From positions 124,001 to 188,000 of the forward strand of contig NZ_FNKZ01000002.1 in the NCBI RefSeq assembly GCF_900104255.1: DNA of 64,000 nucleotides, written 5' to 3'. Below are positions 9,119 through 16,459 of the stretch, piece by piece. Source of the stretch: Pseudoxanthomonas sp. CF385 (GTDB taxonomy: Bacteria; Pseudomonadota; Gammaproteobacteria; Xanthomonadales; Xanthomonadaceae). Under the pieces are notes generated by a model. It was not told the DNA's origin and made no database searches. It saw only the letters and a list, made by a program, of their open reading frames with translations. Made by a program: the position numbers and the translations under genes. How positions within the stretch are numbered: position 1 is the first letter of the stretch; every line of letters begins with the position of its first letter.

Positions 9119-10600
9119 ATGCGCGACTTCCAACTGACCCGACGCGAATTCGTCAAAGGCTGCGGCAGCGCCGCCATCGTCAGCGCCACCGGCGGCAGCC
9201 TGATGTTCGCCGATCCCGTGGACGCGGCCGTCAACAGCTACGACACCGTCGTGCACCTGTTCCTGCGCGGCGGCCTGGACGGCCTCAACCTGGTGGTGCC
9301 CACCGGCGGCGTGGACCGCGGCTTCTACGAGGAAGCGCGCCCCAGCCTGAAAATCGAGACCAGTGGCGCTTACGGCGCGCTGCCGCTCACGCTCTCCGGC
9401 GGCGCGGATACCGGCTTCGGCCTGCATCCCTCGGCCACCGGCCTGCGTGATCTGTGGAACGACGGCAAGCTGGCCATCGTCCATGCCTGCGGCATGGCCA
9501 CCACGGTGACGCGCAGCCACTTCGACGCGCAGCTGTACATCGACCTGGGTACGCCCGGCAAGTACGGTTCGCCGACCGGCTGGATGACGCGCGCGTGGGA
9601 AACCCGTCCGGGCGGCACCGGCACGCTGCCTGCGCTGGGCGTCAGCGGCACCCAGCCGGCGGGCCTGATGGGCGCGGTGGACGCGCTCACGATGAGCAGC
9701 CCCTCGGACTTCTCCCTCAACACCACCGCCTGGAGCTGGCAGCGCACGCGGTCGGATTCGCCCTCCGGATTGCGCGGCGTGGCCGAGACCGTGGCGTCGC
9801 TGTGGAACGGGCAGACCGGCATCGAAGTCAACGGCCGCCGCGCCGACGGCGCGCTGCGTTTGATCGGCCAGCAGGGCTACGCCAGCCTGCCGGCGAGTTG
9901 GCCGACCGGCAACTTCGCGCAGCAGCTGTGGACCATCGCGCAAAGCATCCGCTTCAACCTGGGCCTGCGCTACGCCACCCTCGACCTCGGTGGCTGGGAC
10001 ACGCATGAAGGCCAGGGCACCGCGGGCAGCGGCTATCACTTCTACCAGAACAAGATCAACGAACTCTCCGCCGCGCTCGCCGCGTTCTATGCCGAGCTCA
10101 ACGGCACCGGCGAGATGGCGCGCGTCACTGTGGTGGTGCAGTCCGAATTCGGCCGCCGCGTGCGCGCGAACGCGAACGGCGGCACCGACCACGGCTACGG
10201 CAATCCGCTGCTGGTGCTGGGCGGTGCCGTCAACGGCCGTCGCTTCTACGGCAGCTGGCCGGGCCTGAATCCGGAAACGCTCTCGCCCACCTTCGGCGAC
10301 GTGCCGGTGACCACCGACTACCGCCGCGTCCTTTCGGAAATCCTGATCCGCCGCATGGGCAACGCCAACCTCAGCCAGGTCTTTCCCGGCTATACCGGTT
10401 ACGCGCCGCTCGGCCTCGTGCAGGGCACCGACCTCGCGCCGAAGCTGGAAGACATCGCCGTGGCCGCATCGATTCCCTCGCTGGCGGTGCCGGGCGCAGC
10501 CGCGGCAACGTCCACGGACCATGCCATCGGCGAACGCGTCGTGCCCGACTGGCAGCGTCGTGGTCCGGTGGACCGCACGCTGGTGCGCCGAGAGCGTTGA
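9119..10600 (+). CDS. DUF1501 family protein, Tat-exported
   Basis: 493 residues, 8 bases downstream of the DUF1800 stop, with a GAGGGCAG site before ATG 9119. The N-terminus carries a twin-arginine signal (LTRREFVKG followed by a small-residue hydrophobic run, about residues 6-37), so the protein is probably exported folded. Family features include LFLRGGLDGLNLVVP near the start, TRSHFDAQLYI, a LGGWDTHEGQ segment and a SEFGRRVRANANGGTDHG segment. The Asp/His-rich motifs (GGWDTH, GTDHG) resemble metal ligands of the alkaline-phosphatase/sulfatase fold, to which I believe DUF1501 is related. It may be a periplasmic hydrolase, but no substrate is known. Same operon as DUF1800. Confidence 0.9.
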   Translation: MRDFQLTRREFVKGCGSAAIVSATGGSLMFADPVDAAVNSYDTVVHLFLRGGLDGLNLVVPTGGVDRGFYEEARPSLKIETSGAYGALPLTLSGGADTGFGLHPSATGLRDLWNDGKLAIVHACGMATTVTRSHFDAQLYIDLGTPGKYGSPTGWMTRAWETRPGGTGTLPALGVSGTQPAGLMGAVDALTMSSPSDFSLNTTAWSWQRTRSDSPSGLRGVAETVASLWNGQTGIEVNGRRADGALRLIGQQGYASLPASWPTGNFAQQLWTIAQSIRFNLGLRYATLDLGGWDTHEGQGTAGSGYHFYQNKINELSAALAAFYAELNGTGEMARVTVVVQSEFGRRVRANANGGTDHGYGNPLLVLGGAVNGRRFYGSWPGLNPETLSPTFGDVPVTTDYRRVLSEILIRRMGNANLSQVFPGYTGYAPLGLVQGTDLAPKLEDIAVAASIPSLAVPGAAAATSTDHAIGERVVPDWQRRGPVDRTLVRRER

Positions 10601-10629
10601 TCCGAAGGCGGCTTGCCCTCGCCGCATCG

Positions 10630-10656
10630 CCATGGTGAGCTAGGCGCTCGCCATGG
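10630..10656. repeat. 11-bp inverted repeat after the DUF1501 gene
   Basis: CCATGGTGAGC (10630-10640) and GCTCGCCATGG (10646-10656) pair over 11 bases with one G-T/A-C position and a 5-base loop. It lies between the DUF1501 stop and the start of the next gene, so it could act as a terminator or processing hairpin. No T-run follows. Confidence 0.5.
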
Positions 10657-10675
10657 ATGCCGGGAGATCGCAAGG

Positions 10676-11704
10676 ATGCCTGTGTCGCGCATGTACCGCG
10701 GGTTGTCCGCACTGTTGCTGGTGGTCGCCGTAGGCGGACTGGGGTGGTGGCTGGGGCGCACCCAGTCGCCGGACACCCGTGCTTCGGAAACATCGGATTC
10801 CCCCACTCGGGAGGCCACGCCCGCTGACTCGGCTGCGCCGTCGCGGCCCCTGACTGCAGGATCGCGGCCGCCCAACCGTCCGTTGCCCGACGCCGCACGG
10901 CCCTTGCGCGAGGTGGTCGCCGATCTCCGCGCGCGCGCTGACGCCGGCGAACCGGATGCGGCCTGCCGGCTCGCGGCGGAAATGGAGTACTGCGACCGCA
11001 TCGCGACGCAGCTGTCCAGTATCTCGGAGGCCATGAGGTCGTCGAACGTCCGCCTGCCTCCCGGCACCGCGATGACGCCCGAGCTGCAGGCCACGATCCG
11101 GCAGACACAACAGGCCGTCGCCGCAGGCGCCGAACGCATGCTGGAGGAAAGCGCGCATTGCGAGGGCGTCCCTGCGATCAGTGCCCACCAGCGCCTGCAG
11201 TACTGGCGCACCGCGGCGCTGGGCGGCAACGTCGTGGCGATGCGCCACTACGCGGTCGGCAACGCCTTCCGCATGAACGAAACGCTGGAGAACCTCGACA
11301 GCCTGCGCGTCTACCAGCGCGAAGCGGAAACCTTCGCAAAGCGCGCGGTCGCCCAAGGCGACCTGCCCACGGTCCTCGCGCTTGCCGCGGCCCACAATCC
11401 CGCACAGCCCGGCCGACGCCACCTGCTGGCGCAGGCGGTGACACCGGATCGATCGCAGGCCCTCGCGCTCTACCTGTATGCGCAATCACTGATGCGCGAT
11501 GAAGCGCGCTTCGCCACGCCGCGGTCGTTCATCGATCAGACCGTGCGCAACCTGGAACAGGATCTGGACGCCGCCTCACTGGCGCGCGCGCGGGCGGAAG
11601 CGGCGAACCACCTGCGCGCACAACCGGCACTCCCCGCGGGCGCTCAGGGGGCCGTGTTCGGACATACCCGCGACGTGCAGCGCCAGGAGTGCGGATCGCC
11701 CTGA
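10676..11704 (+). CDS. Membrane-anchored protein of unknown function
   Basis: 342 residues from ATG 10676 (GGAG about 10 bases upstream; an in-frame upstream start would add 21 residues ahead of the membrane segment). A single N-terminal hydrophobic segment (LSALLLVVAVGGLGWWLG, about residues 10-27) suggests a signal anchor, followed by a Ser/Thr/Pro/Ala linker to about residue 75. The helical, Ala-rich remainder contains AGEPDAACRLAAEMEYC, resembling Sel1/TPR-like repeat proteins common in Xanthomonadaceae, but no repeat is clean enough to assert. Several Cys (ACRLA, EYC, HCEG) could form disulfides outside the membrane. It is convergent with the Tat-exported epimerase gene, 13 bases away. 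No function assigned. Confidence 0.7.
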   Translation: MPVSRMYRGLSALLLVVAVGGLGWWLGRTQSPDTRASETSDSPTREATPADSAAPSRPLTAGSRPPNRPLPDAARPLREVVADLRARADAGEPDAACRLAAEMEYCDRIATQLSSISEAMRSSNVRLPPGTAMTPELQATIRQTQQAVAAGAERMLEESAHCEGVPAISAHQRLQYWRTAALGGNVVAMRHYAVGNAFRMNETLENLDSLRVYQREAETFAKRAVAQGDLPTVLALAAAHNPAQPGRRHLLAQAVTPDRSQALALYLYAQSLMRDEARFATPRSFIDQTVRNLEQDLDAASLARARAEAANHLRAQPALPAGAQGAVFGHTRDVQRQECGSP

Positions 11705-11717
11705 CCGTGCGTCGGCC

Positions 11718-12860
11718 TCAGCCCTTGCGCGCGTGCCAGGCCTTCAGCAGTTCGGCTTCCTTCTCGCGCGGGATGCCCGCACCCAGCTTGGCCTGGCGTT
11801 CGGCCGGCAGGCTGCGGAACCACGCCAGCAGGTCCTCCACGGTCGTCGCCAGCGGACGGAACGTCAGCCCCGCCGCGATCGCCCGCTGGTTGCTGACCGC
11901 ACCGTAGCCCGCATACGGGTTGTCCTTCGACGGCACCCAGATCGGCAGGCCGACCTGCTGCTCGTCGAGGAAGGCCGGCGGCACGTGCGTCAGCGTCATG
12001 CCGCCGCCGGTGACGGCCTGGCAGCCGTACAGCATCGCGTCCATCGACAGCGCGTAGTCCGGCCCGCAGGCGTTGAAGGTGCCCAGCGTGCGCGCCTCGG
12101 CCAGGCGGATCATCCATTCGCCCAGGTCGCGACCGTCGATGATCTGGATGGGGTCCTGCCCGTCGCCGGGCACCAGGATCTCGCCGCCCTGCGCCACCCG
12201 GTGCGGCCAGTAGGTGAAGCGGTCGGTCTCGTCGCGCGGGCCGACGATGTACCCGGGGCGCACGATGGTGACGTTCTTGCCGAACTGCTTGTGCGCTTCG
12301 GCTTCGCTCAGCGCCTTCAGCGGGCCGTACAGGTTCTCGATGTCGGCCCGCAGGGTCTGCTGCGTTTCGGCCATCGCGTCCTTGCCCTTGTACTGCGCCA
12401 ACGGCGAGGTCTCGTTGATGCCCGGCTTGCTGCCGTCGGCGTACACCGAGATGGTGGAGATGAAGAGGTAGTGGTCCACGTTGCCCTTCAGCACCTGGCC
12501 CGCATCGCGCACCCAGAACGGCAGGCTGGTGGGGTTGTCGATGCACACGTCCCACTTCCTGCCCTTCAGCGCGGCGAGGTCGCCGGTGTTGCGGTCGCCG
12601 TGCAGCTGCTCGACGGCGGACGGCCATTCCGGCGAGGGCCGCTTGCCGCGGTTGAAGAGGGTGACCTTGTGCCCGCGCTTGAGCGCGTACTCGACCTGGA
12701 ACGGCCCGGTGAAGCCGGTGCCGCCGAGGATCAGGATGTTCAGCGGCTTGGCCGCCTTGCCCACGGGCTTGGCCTCGCTGGCGGCGGAGGCGAACGACGG
12801 CAGCGCGGCCGCGGCGGCGGCCAGCGCGCCCAGCTTGAACAGGTCACGACGGGTGGTCAT
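11718..12860 (-). CDS. NAD(P)-dependent epimerase/dehydratase (extended SDR) with Tat signal
   Basis: 380 residues from ATG 12860 (GGGGAG upstream). Residues 1-26 look like a twin-arginine signal (TTRRDLFKLG then a poly-Ala hydrophobic run and an ASA cleavage site). The mature part begins with a Rossmann motif GGTGFTG (46-52) and keeps the SDR catalytic pair Tyr178/Lys182 (YGPLK) and the upstream Ser/Thr (STISVY). It therefore looks catalytically competent but destined for the periplasm, which would require the nucleotide to be bound before Tat export. Related to isoflavone-reductase/epimerase-like proteins; substrate unknown. It ends 13 bases from the convergent unknown gene. Confidence 0.85.
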   Translation of the reverse strand: MTTRRDLFKLGALAAAAAALPSFASAASEAKPVGKAAKPLNILILGGTGFTGPFQVEYALKRGHKVTLFNRGKRPSPEWPSAVEQLHGDRNTGDLAALKGRKWDVCIDNPTSLPFWVRDAGQVLKGNVDHYLFISTISVYADGSKPGINETSPLAQYKGKDAMAETQQTLRADIENLYGPLKALSEAEAHKQFGKNVTIVRPGYIVGPRDETDRFTYWPHRVAQGGEILVPGDGQDPIQIIDGRDLGEWMIRLAEARTLGTFNACGPDYALSMDAMLYGCQAVTGGGMTLTHVPPAFLDEQQVGLPIWVPSKDNPYAGYGAVSNQRAIAAGLTFRPLATTVEDLLAWFRSLPAERQAKLGAGIPREKEAELLKAWHARKG

Positions 12861-12926
12861 GCGGTGCTCCCCAGCGGTGTCAGGAAACCGACTAGATAGC
12901 ACCGCCCCGGCCGGCAAACCCCTGCC

Positions 12927-12945
12927 GGAAGTCGTTGTGACTTCC
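12927..12945. promoter_or_regulatory. Perfect 7-bp inverted repeat upstream of the Tat-exported epimerase
   Basis: GGAAGTC (12927-12933), a 5-base spacer GTTGT, and GACTTCC (12939-12945) form a dyad about 67-85 bases upstream of the epimerase start. The size and position fit an operator for a dimeric regulator, but a chance palindrome is possible. Confidence 0.35.
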
Positions 12946-13066
12946 TGTGAACGGTCGGTATGGCCGGGACGACGCAGGCCGCCCGGGTCCGGAACATCGG
13001 CCCGACAGGCTGGCCTTCGACACCTCCCACCTCATGCGCCGACCCCACGTGCAGCGAACTCGTCGA

Positions 13067-13573
13067 CTAGTCGCTCAACGCGACCTGCTGGAACCTCCGC
13101 TGCGCCTTGTCCCAAAAATAAAGGGATGACGTACTGCCGAGACGGAAATACTCGATCCCTGTGCTGGAGAGGACCAGACTACGTGCGGGGCCTTCTAGTT
13201 CCTGCTGACAGACCGCCTCCGCCTCGGGGCACGCGTAGACCCCGGGTTCCGCCGTGTCGATCCTCATGACGAGACCGACGTTGGCGTAGTCACTCCCCCA
13301 CGAAATTTCATTGACCCGGATCCAGGCGGGCGCCTCCTTACCCGACATCCGCACCCAGAGCGCTTCAGCATTACTTGTCATGCTTTTCAGGAGCAGCGCG
13401 GTGTCATCGCCGCCATCGTCATCCAGGTCCGCAATCACGCTTGTAAACGCTGCTGGCGACTCTGGCAGCATCGGATGCTGAAGTTCTGCGCTGGTCGGCA
13501 AGCGCCAACCTTCAGGCAAGTCACTCACCATCGGGCTGACAACCCATCCCATCATCAACACGGAAGCGAGCAT
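13067..13573 (-). CDS. Small secreted protein of unknown function
   Basis: 168 residues from ATG 13573, chosen because it begins with a hydrophobic stretch (MLASVLMMGWVVSP) that could be a signal peptide; earlier in-frame ATG codons give a basic, non-hydrophobic lead. The mature part has an acidic DLDDDGGDDTA loop reminiscent of calcium-binding or FG-GAP-like repeats, two Cys (YACPEAEAVC), and a C-terminal tail rich in Phe/Tyr. AT content here is higher than in the neighbours. Upstream and divergent from the SGNH hydrolase. I do not recognise a family. Confidence 0.6.
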   Translation of the reverse strand: MLASVLMMGWVVSPMVSDLPEGWRLPTSAELQHPMLPESPAAFTSVIADLDDDGGDDTALLLKSMTSNAEALWVRMSGKEAPAWIRVNEISWGSDYANVGLVMRIDTAEPGVYACPEAEAVCQQELEGPARSLVLSSTGIEYFRLGSTSSLYFWDKAQRRFQQVALSD

Positions 13574-13742
13574 GGCCGGACTCCAGAGCTTCGAAGATGC
13601 AGTGCGTGCGACAACCAACGGCCCACTCGGCGGGCCTACCGGACGGATGCAGCACTGGCGATGCATGATCGTAGGGGCGGCCGCCCTCGCCCATCAAGTG
13701 CGTTGATCCCTCTTGGGGACCCCTGCCCCATGGAGATGCACG

Positions 13743-14636
13743 ATGCCCGCTTCGCAGTCATTGATGACCACCCGCCGCGGTGAATTCCGCACGTTGTACC
13801 GGGCGCTGGCCCGCAAGCCGGAGGCGTTCGCCTCCACGCCCATCGTGTTCTGCGAAGGCGATTCCTGGTTCTCCACGCCGCTGTCGATGAACCTGCTGGA
13901 CTGGCTGGTGTACCCCGCGCCCGAGGATGAGAAGAAAGGCGTACCGCTGTTCGGCGCCGGCGGCCTGTTCTTCCGCACGGAAGACAGCGGCGACCTCGCC
14001 GTCGACATGTTCACTGCGCGCGGCATCCGCGATCTGTCCACGTGGTACCGCGGCTTCGAATTCGACCTGGTGCTGATCAGCGCCGGCGGCAACGACTTCG
14101 TCGACACCTTCCTGCAGACCACGTTCCGCGGTGCGGCGCCGATGAGCCCGGCCGCGGCGTTCCAGCGCGTCGTGGACACCGGGCGCTACGCCGAGGTACT
14201 GGACCGCTACCGCGCCTTCGTCACCGCCTTCCAGGCCATCCGTCCACACACCCCCATCCTGGCGCACACCTACGACTACCCGCGCGAGCTGGGCCGGGCC
14301 GCGCAGCTGACGCTGGGCAACCTGGGCGCCGCCGCCCTGCTCAAGAAGGGCGTGGGCCCGTGGATCGGCAACAAGGTGGCGCACGTGCTGCCGCGCATCG
14401 AACAGCAGCGCGAATTCGCCCGCCTGCTGATCGACGGCTTCGTCGACCGCGTGCTGGTGCCCCTGCGCGACGACCGCACCACCGGCAAGGTCTTCGACTT
14501 CGTCGACCTGCGCGGCGTGCTGACCACCAGCGGCCAATGGTTCGACGAGATGCATCCCACCGGCGCCGGCTTCGCCGCGCTGGCGACGAAGTTCCGCCAG
14601 CAGATGCGGGCGAAGCTGGAGATCAAGCTGGGATGA
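13743..14636 (+). CDS. SGNH/GDSL-type hydrolase, no signal peptide
   Basis: 297 residues from ATG 13743, with GGAG 7 bases upstream. Block I GDS (Gly39-Asp40-Ser41, FCEGDSWFS), block III GGND (Asn117) and a C-terminal Asp268/His271 dyad (FDEMHPT) give a complete SGNH catalytic set. The order and spacing fit a lipase, esterase or acetyl-hydrolase. There is no signal peptide or lipobox, so it acts in the cytoplasm or leaves by another route. The middle (about 185-225) is a hydrophobic/helical insert (AAALLKKGVGPWIGNKV). Substrate unknown; nothing in the neighbours fixes its role. Confidence 0.8.
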   Translation: MPASQSLMTTRRGEFRTLYRALARKPEAFASTPIVFCEGDSWFSTPLSMNLLDWLVYPAPEDEKKGVPLFGAGGLFFRTEDSGDLAVDMFTARGIRDLSTWYRGFEFDLVLISAGGNDFVDTFLQTTFRGAAPMSPAAAFQRVVDTGRYAEVLDRYRAFVTAFQAIRPHTPILAHTYDYPRELGRAAQLTLGNLGAAALLKKGVGPWIGNKVAHVLPRIEQQREFARLLIDGFVDRVLVPLRDDRTTGKVFDFVDLRGVLTTSGQWFDEMHPTGAGFAALATKFRQQMRAKLEIKLG

Positions 14637-14654
14637 CGTTGGGCGTCCTGCGCA

Positions 14655-14990
14655 TTACCTCCGCAGAAACGGCTGCTCGTAGCGCTCGACCTCGTGAGGC
14701 CGGAGCACGGCGAGAGCCTCGTCGATCGTGGCAGGTGCAGGATCGCTGACGTAGACCGCGACATCCCGGTACGGCACCCGCAGACAGATCGCGATGCTGG
14801 CACCGGTCGAGGTGGCGTAGAACCACCAATCCTCGTCGCCTCCGTAGGTCCTGTGCGTATCCGTCTCGACGTAGGCCGGCTCGCCCAGTTGCGAGCGAAG
14901 GTCGCTGCGGACCAGACCTCGCAGCAGGCCGACTTCCCAGAGAGGGAGTGTCAGCGCTTCTCCTGAGATGGCGCGGAGCGCGCTAGCCAA
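14655..14990 (-). CDS. Small protein of unknown function
   Basis: 111 residues if the TTG at 14990 is used. That start overlaps the end of the preceding small gene by 8 bases, consistent with translational coupling. The protein contains a soluble, aromatic-rich segment (TYGGDEDWWFYATSTGASIAI) and a short alpha/beta end. No family recognised. It lies 18 bases from the end of the convergent SGNH hydrolase gene. Confidence 0.55.
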   Translation of the reverse strand: MASALRAISGEALTLPLWEVGLLRGLVRSDLRSQLGEPAYVETDTHRTYGGDEDWWFYATSTGASIAICLRVPYRDVAVYVSDPAPATIDEALAVLRPHEVERYEQPFLRR

Positions 14991-15258
14991 AGGTACACCT
15001 CAAGTAGATCGCCCAACCGAAGGCAAGAAACCCGGCGAGCTTGATGACCGCCGTCGCCACATCCTCGGCACCGCGCCGATATGCCAGCACCAGACTGGCG
15101 AGAAACGCCGTACCCGCGAAGACGAGGCCGCGGTCGGGCACCAGGCTCGGCGGTTCGGGCAACGAAGACACGGGAGGAATGAGGTAGAAGCACGCAATGC
15201 CCACCAGACACAGCTCCAACGCCCGCAGACCCGCCTTTTTCAGTTGAGCGTCGTTCAC
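14983..15258 (-). CDS. Small membrane protein of unknown function
   Basis: 91 residues from GTG 15258 (VNDAQLKKAG). A longer frame to 15354 exists but its N-terminus is basic and unlike protein. Three hydrophobic segments are visible (LELCLVGIACFYLIPP; GLVFAGTAFLASLVLA; VIKLAGFLAFGWAIYL), so it is probably a three-helix inner-membrane protein. It overlaps the next small gene by 8 bases, implying a two-gene unit. Function unknown. Confidence 0.55.
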   Translation of the reverse strand: MNDAQLKKAGLRALELCLVGIACFYLIPPVSSLPEPPSLVPDRGLVFAGTAFLASLVLAYRRGAEDVATAVIKLAGFLAFGWAIYLRCTFG

Positions 15259-15418
15259 CGGTAGACATTCCAAGGACGGTGCCCGGATGCTCCCGCCCTG
15301 CCGACGTCTCGTCAATCCTGCGGACCTTTCCAGTCGGCAGGACCGGCATGGCAACCCCGCCGTGGCCGGTTTCCCCCCCTATCCACGTATCACGGGTGTG
15401 GACAGGGGGAAGGACACC

Positions 15419-16459
15419 TTGACGAAGATTGATTCGAACCGGCCCGTGCGGCTGGGCATTGTCGGCTGCGGGGCGATCACCCGCGAAGCGCACCTGCCGG
15501 TGATCGTCGGCGACCGCCGGGTCGAGTTGGCCGTGCTCTGCGACCGCGACCGCAGCAACGCCACCCATGCCGCGCATGCCAGCGGCGTCGACGCCGCGAT
15601 CGCCACCGACGTGGCCGACCTCGCCGGCAAGGTCGACGCCGCGATCGTGGCCGTGCCCCCGCGCTTCCATGCACCCATCGCGATCCAGCTGATGGAGATG
15701 GGCATCGACGTACTGTGCGAGAAGCCGCTGGCGATCACCGCCGCCGACGGCCGGAAGATGGTCGACGCCGCGCGCCGGACCGAACGGATCCTGGCCGTCG
15801 CCCTGATGATGCGGTTCTTCCCGCACAACCGCTGGCTCGCCGACCTGGTGGAGGAAGGCGAGATCGGCGAGGTCCGCGAGGTGATCGTCGAGGATGGCGC
15901 ACCGCTGGACTGGCCGATGGCCAGCAACAGCTATTTCGACCGCAACGCGACCGGCGGCGGCGTGCTCTTCGACAGCGGCGTGCACCTGCTCGACCGCGTG
16001 CTCTGGCTGTTCGGCGACCTCACCGACATCGCCTACGAGGACGATGCCTTCGGGGGTTTCGAGAGCAATGCGAAGTTGACCGGCACGCTGCAGATCGGCG
16101 GACGTGCGGTGCCGGCGCGCATGGAGTTCAGCTGGTCGCACCGCCTGCGCCGCAGCATCCGTGTCGTCGGCGAGCGCGGCACGCTGGAAGCGCATACGTC
16201 CGATCCTCGCACCCTGACCCTGCACCGGCGCACGCGACGCGGCCCGATGGAGATGCAGATCCTATGCGCTCAGCGCTGGGACGGACGCAGCCATTACCGC
16301 GCGCAGCTCAACGATTTCATCGGCGCGATCCGCGAACGTCGCGCGCCGTTCGTGACCGGGGAATCGGCCCTGCAGGCGCTGTCCGTCATCGAGACGGCCT
16401 ACGCACGGCGGACTTCGATGGCGCAGCCCTGGCTGGCGCGGCTGGAGGCTTCGGCATGA
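15419..16459 (+). CDS. Gfo/Idh/MocA-family oxidoreductase
   Basis: 346 residues, probably from TTG 15419 with GGGGAAGG just upstream; an in-frame GTG at 15398 is an alternative. The N-terminal Rossmann motif GIVGCGAIT (about 13-21) and the family signature CEKPLA (Cys100-Glu101-Lys102-Pro103) are clear. The second half contains the alpha/beta substrate-binding domain with DSGVHLLD, which in this family supplies catalytic His/Asp. Such enzymes oxidise or reduce sugar or inositol hydroxyls with NAD(P). The stop codon overlaps the next gene (ATGA), so the two are co-expressed and likely act in one sugar-modification route (inference). Confidence 0.88.
   Translation: MTKIDSNRPVRLGIVGCGAITREAHLPVIVGDRRVELAVLCDRDRSNATHAAHASGVDAAIATDVADLAGKVDAAIVAVPPRFHAPIAIQLMEMGIDVLCEKPLAITAADGRKMVDAARRTERILAVALMMRFFPHNRWLADLVEEGEIGEVREVIVEDGAPLDWPMASNSYFDRNATGGGVLFDSGVHLLDRVLWLFGDLTDIAYEDDAFGGFESNAKLTGTLQIGGRAVPARMEFSWSHRLRRSIRVVGERGTLEAHTSDPRTLTLHRRTRRGPMEMQILCAQRWDGRSHYRAQLNDFIGAIRERRAPFVTGESALQALSVIETAYARRTSMAQPWLARLEASA

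Noticed and set aside
12857..13066. Small open frames between the Tat-exported epimerase and the secreted unknown
   Set aside because: Short, no ribosome sites and no conserved features; treated as non-coding apart from the inverted repeat at 12927-12945.
13675..13686. 12-bp palindrome GGGCGGCCGCCC upstream of the SGNH gene
   Set aside because: Pure GC palindromes of this length are expected by chance in such GC-rich DNA.
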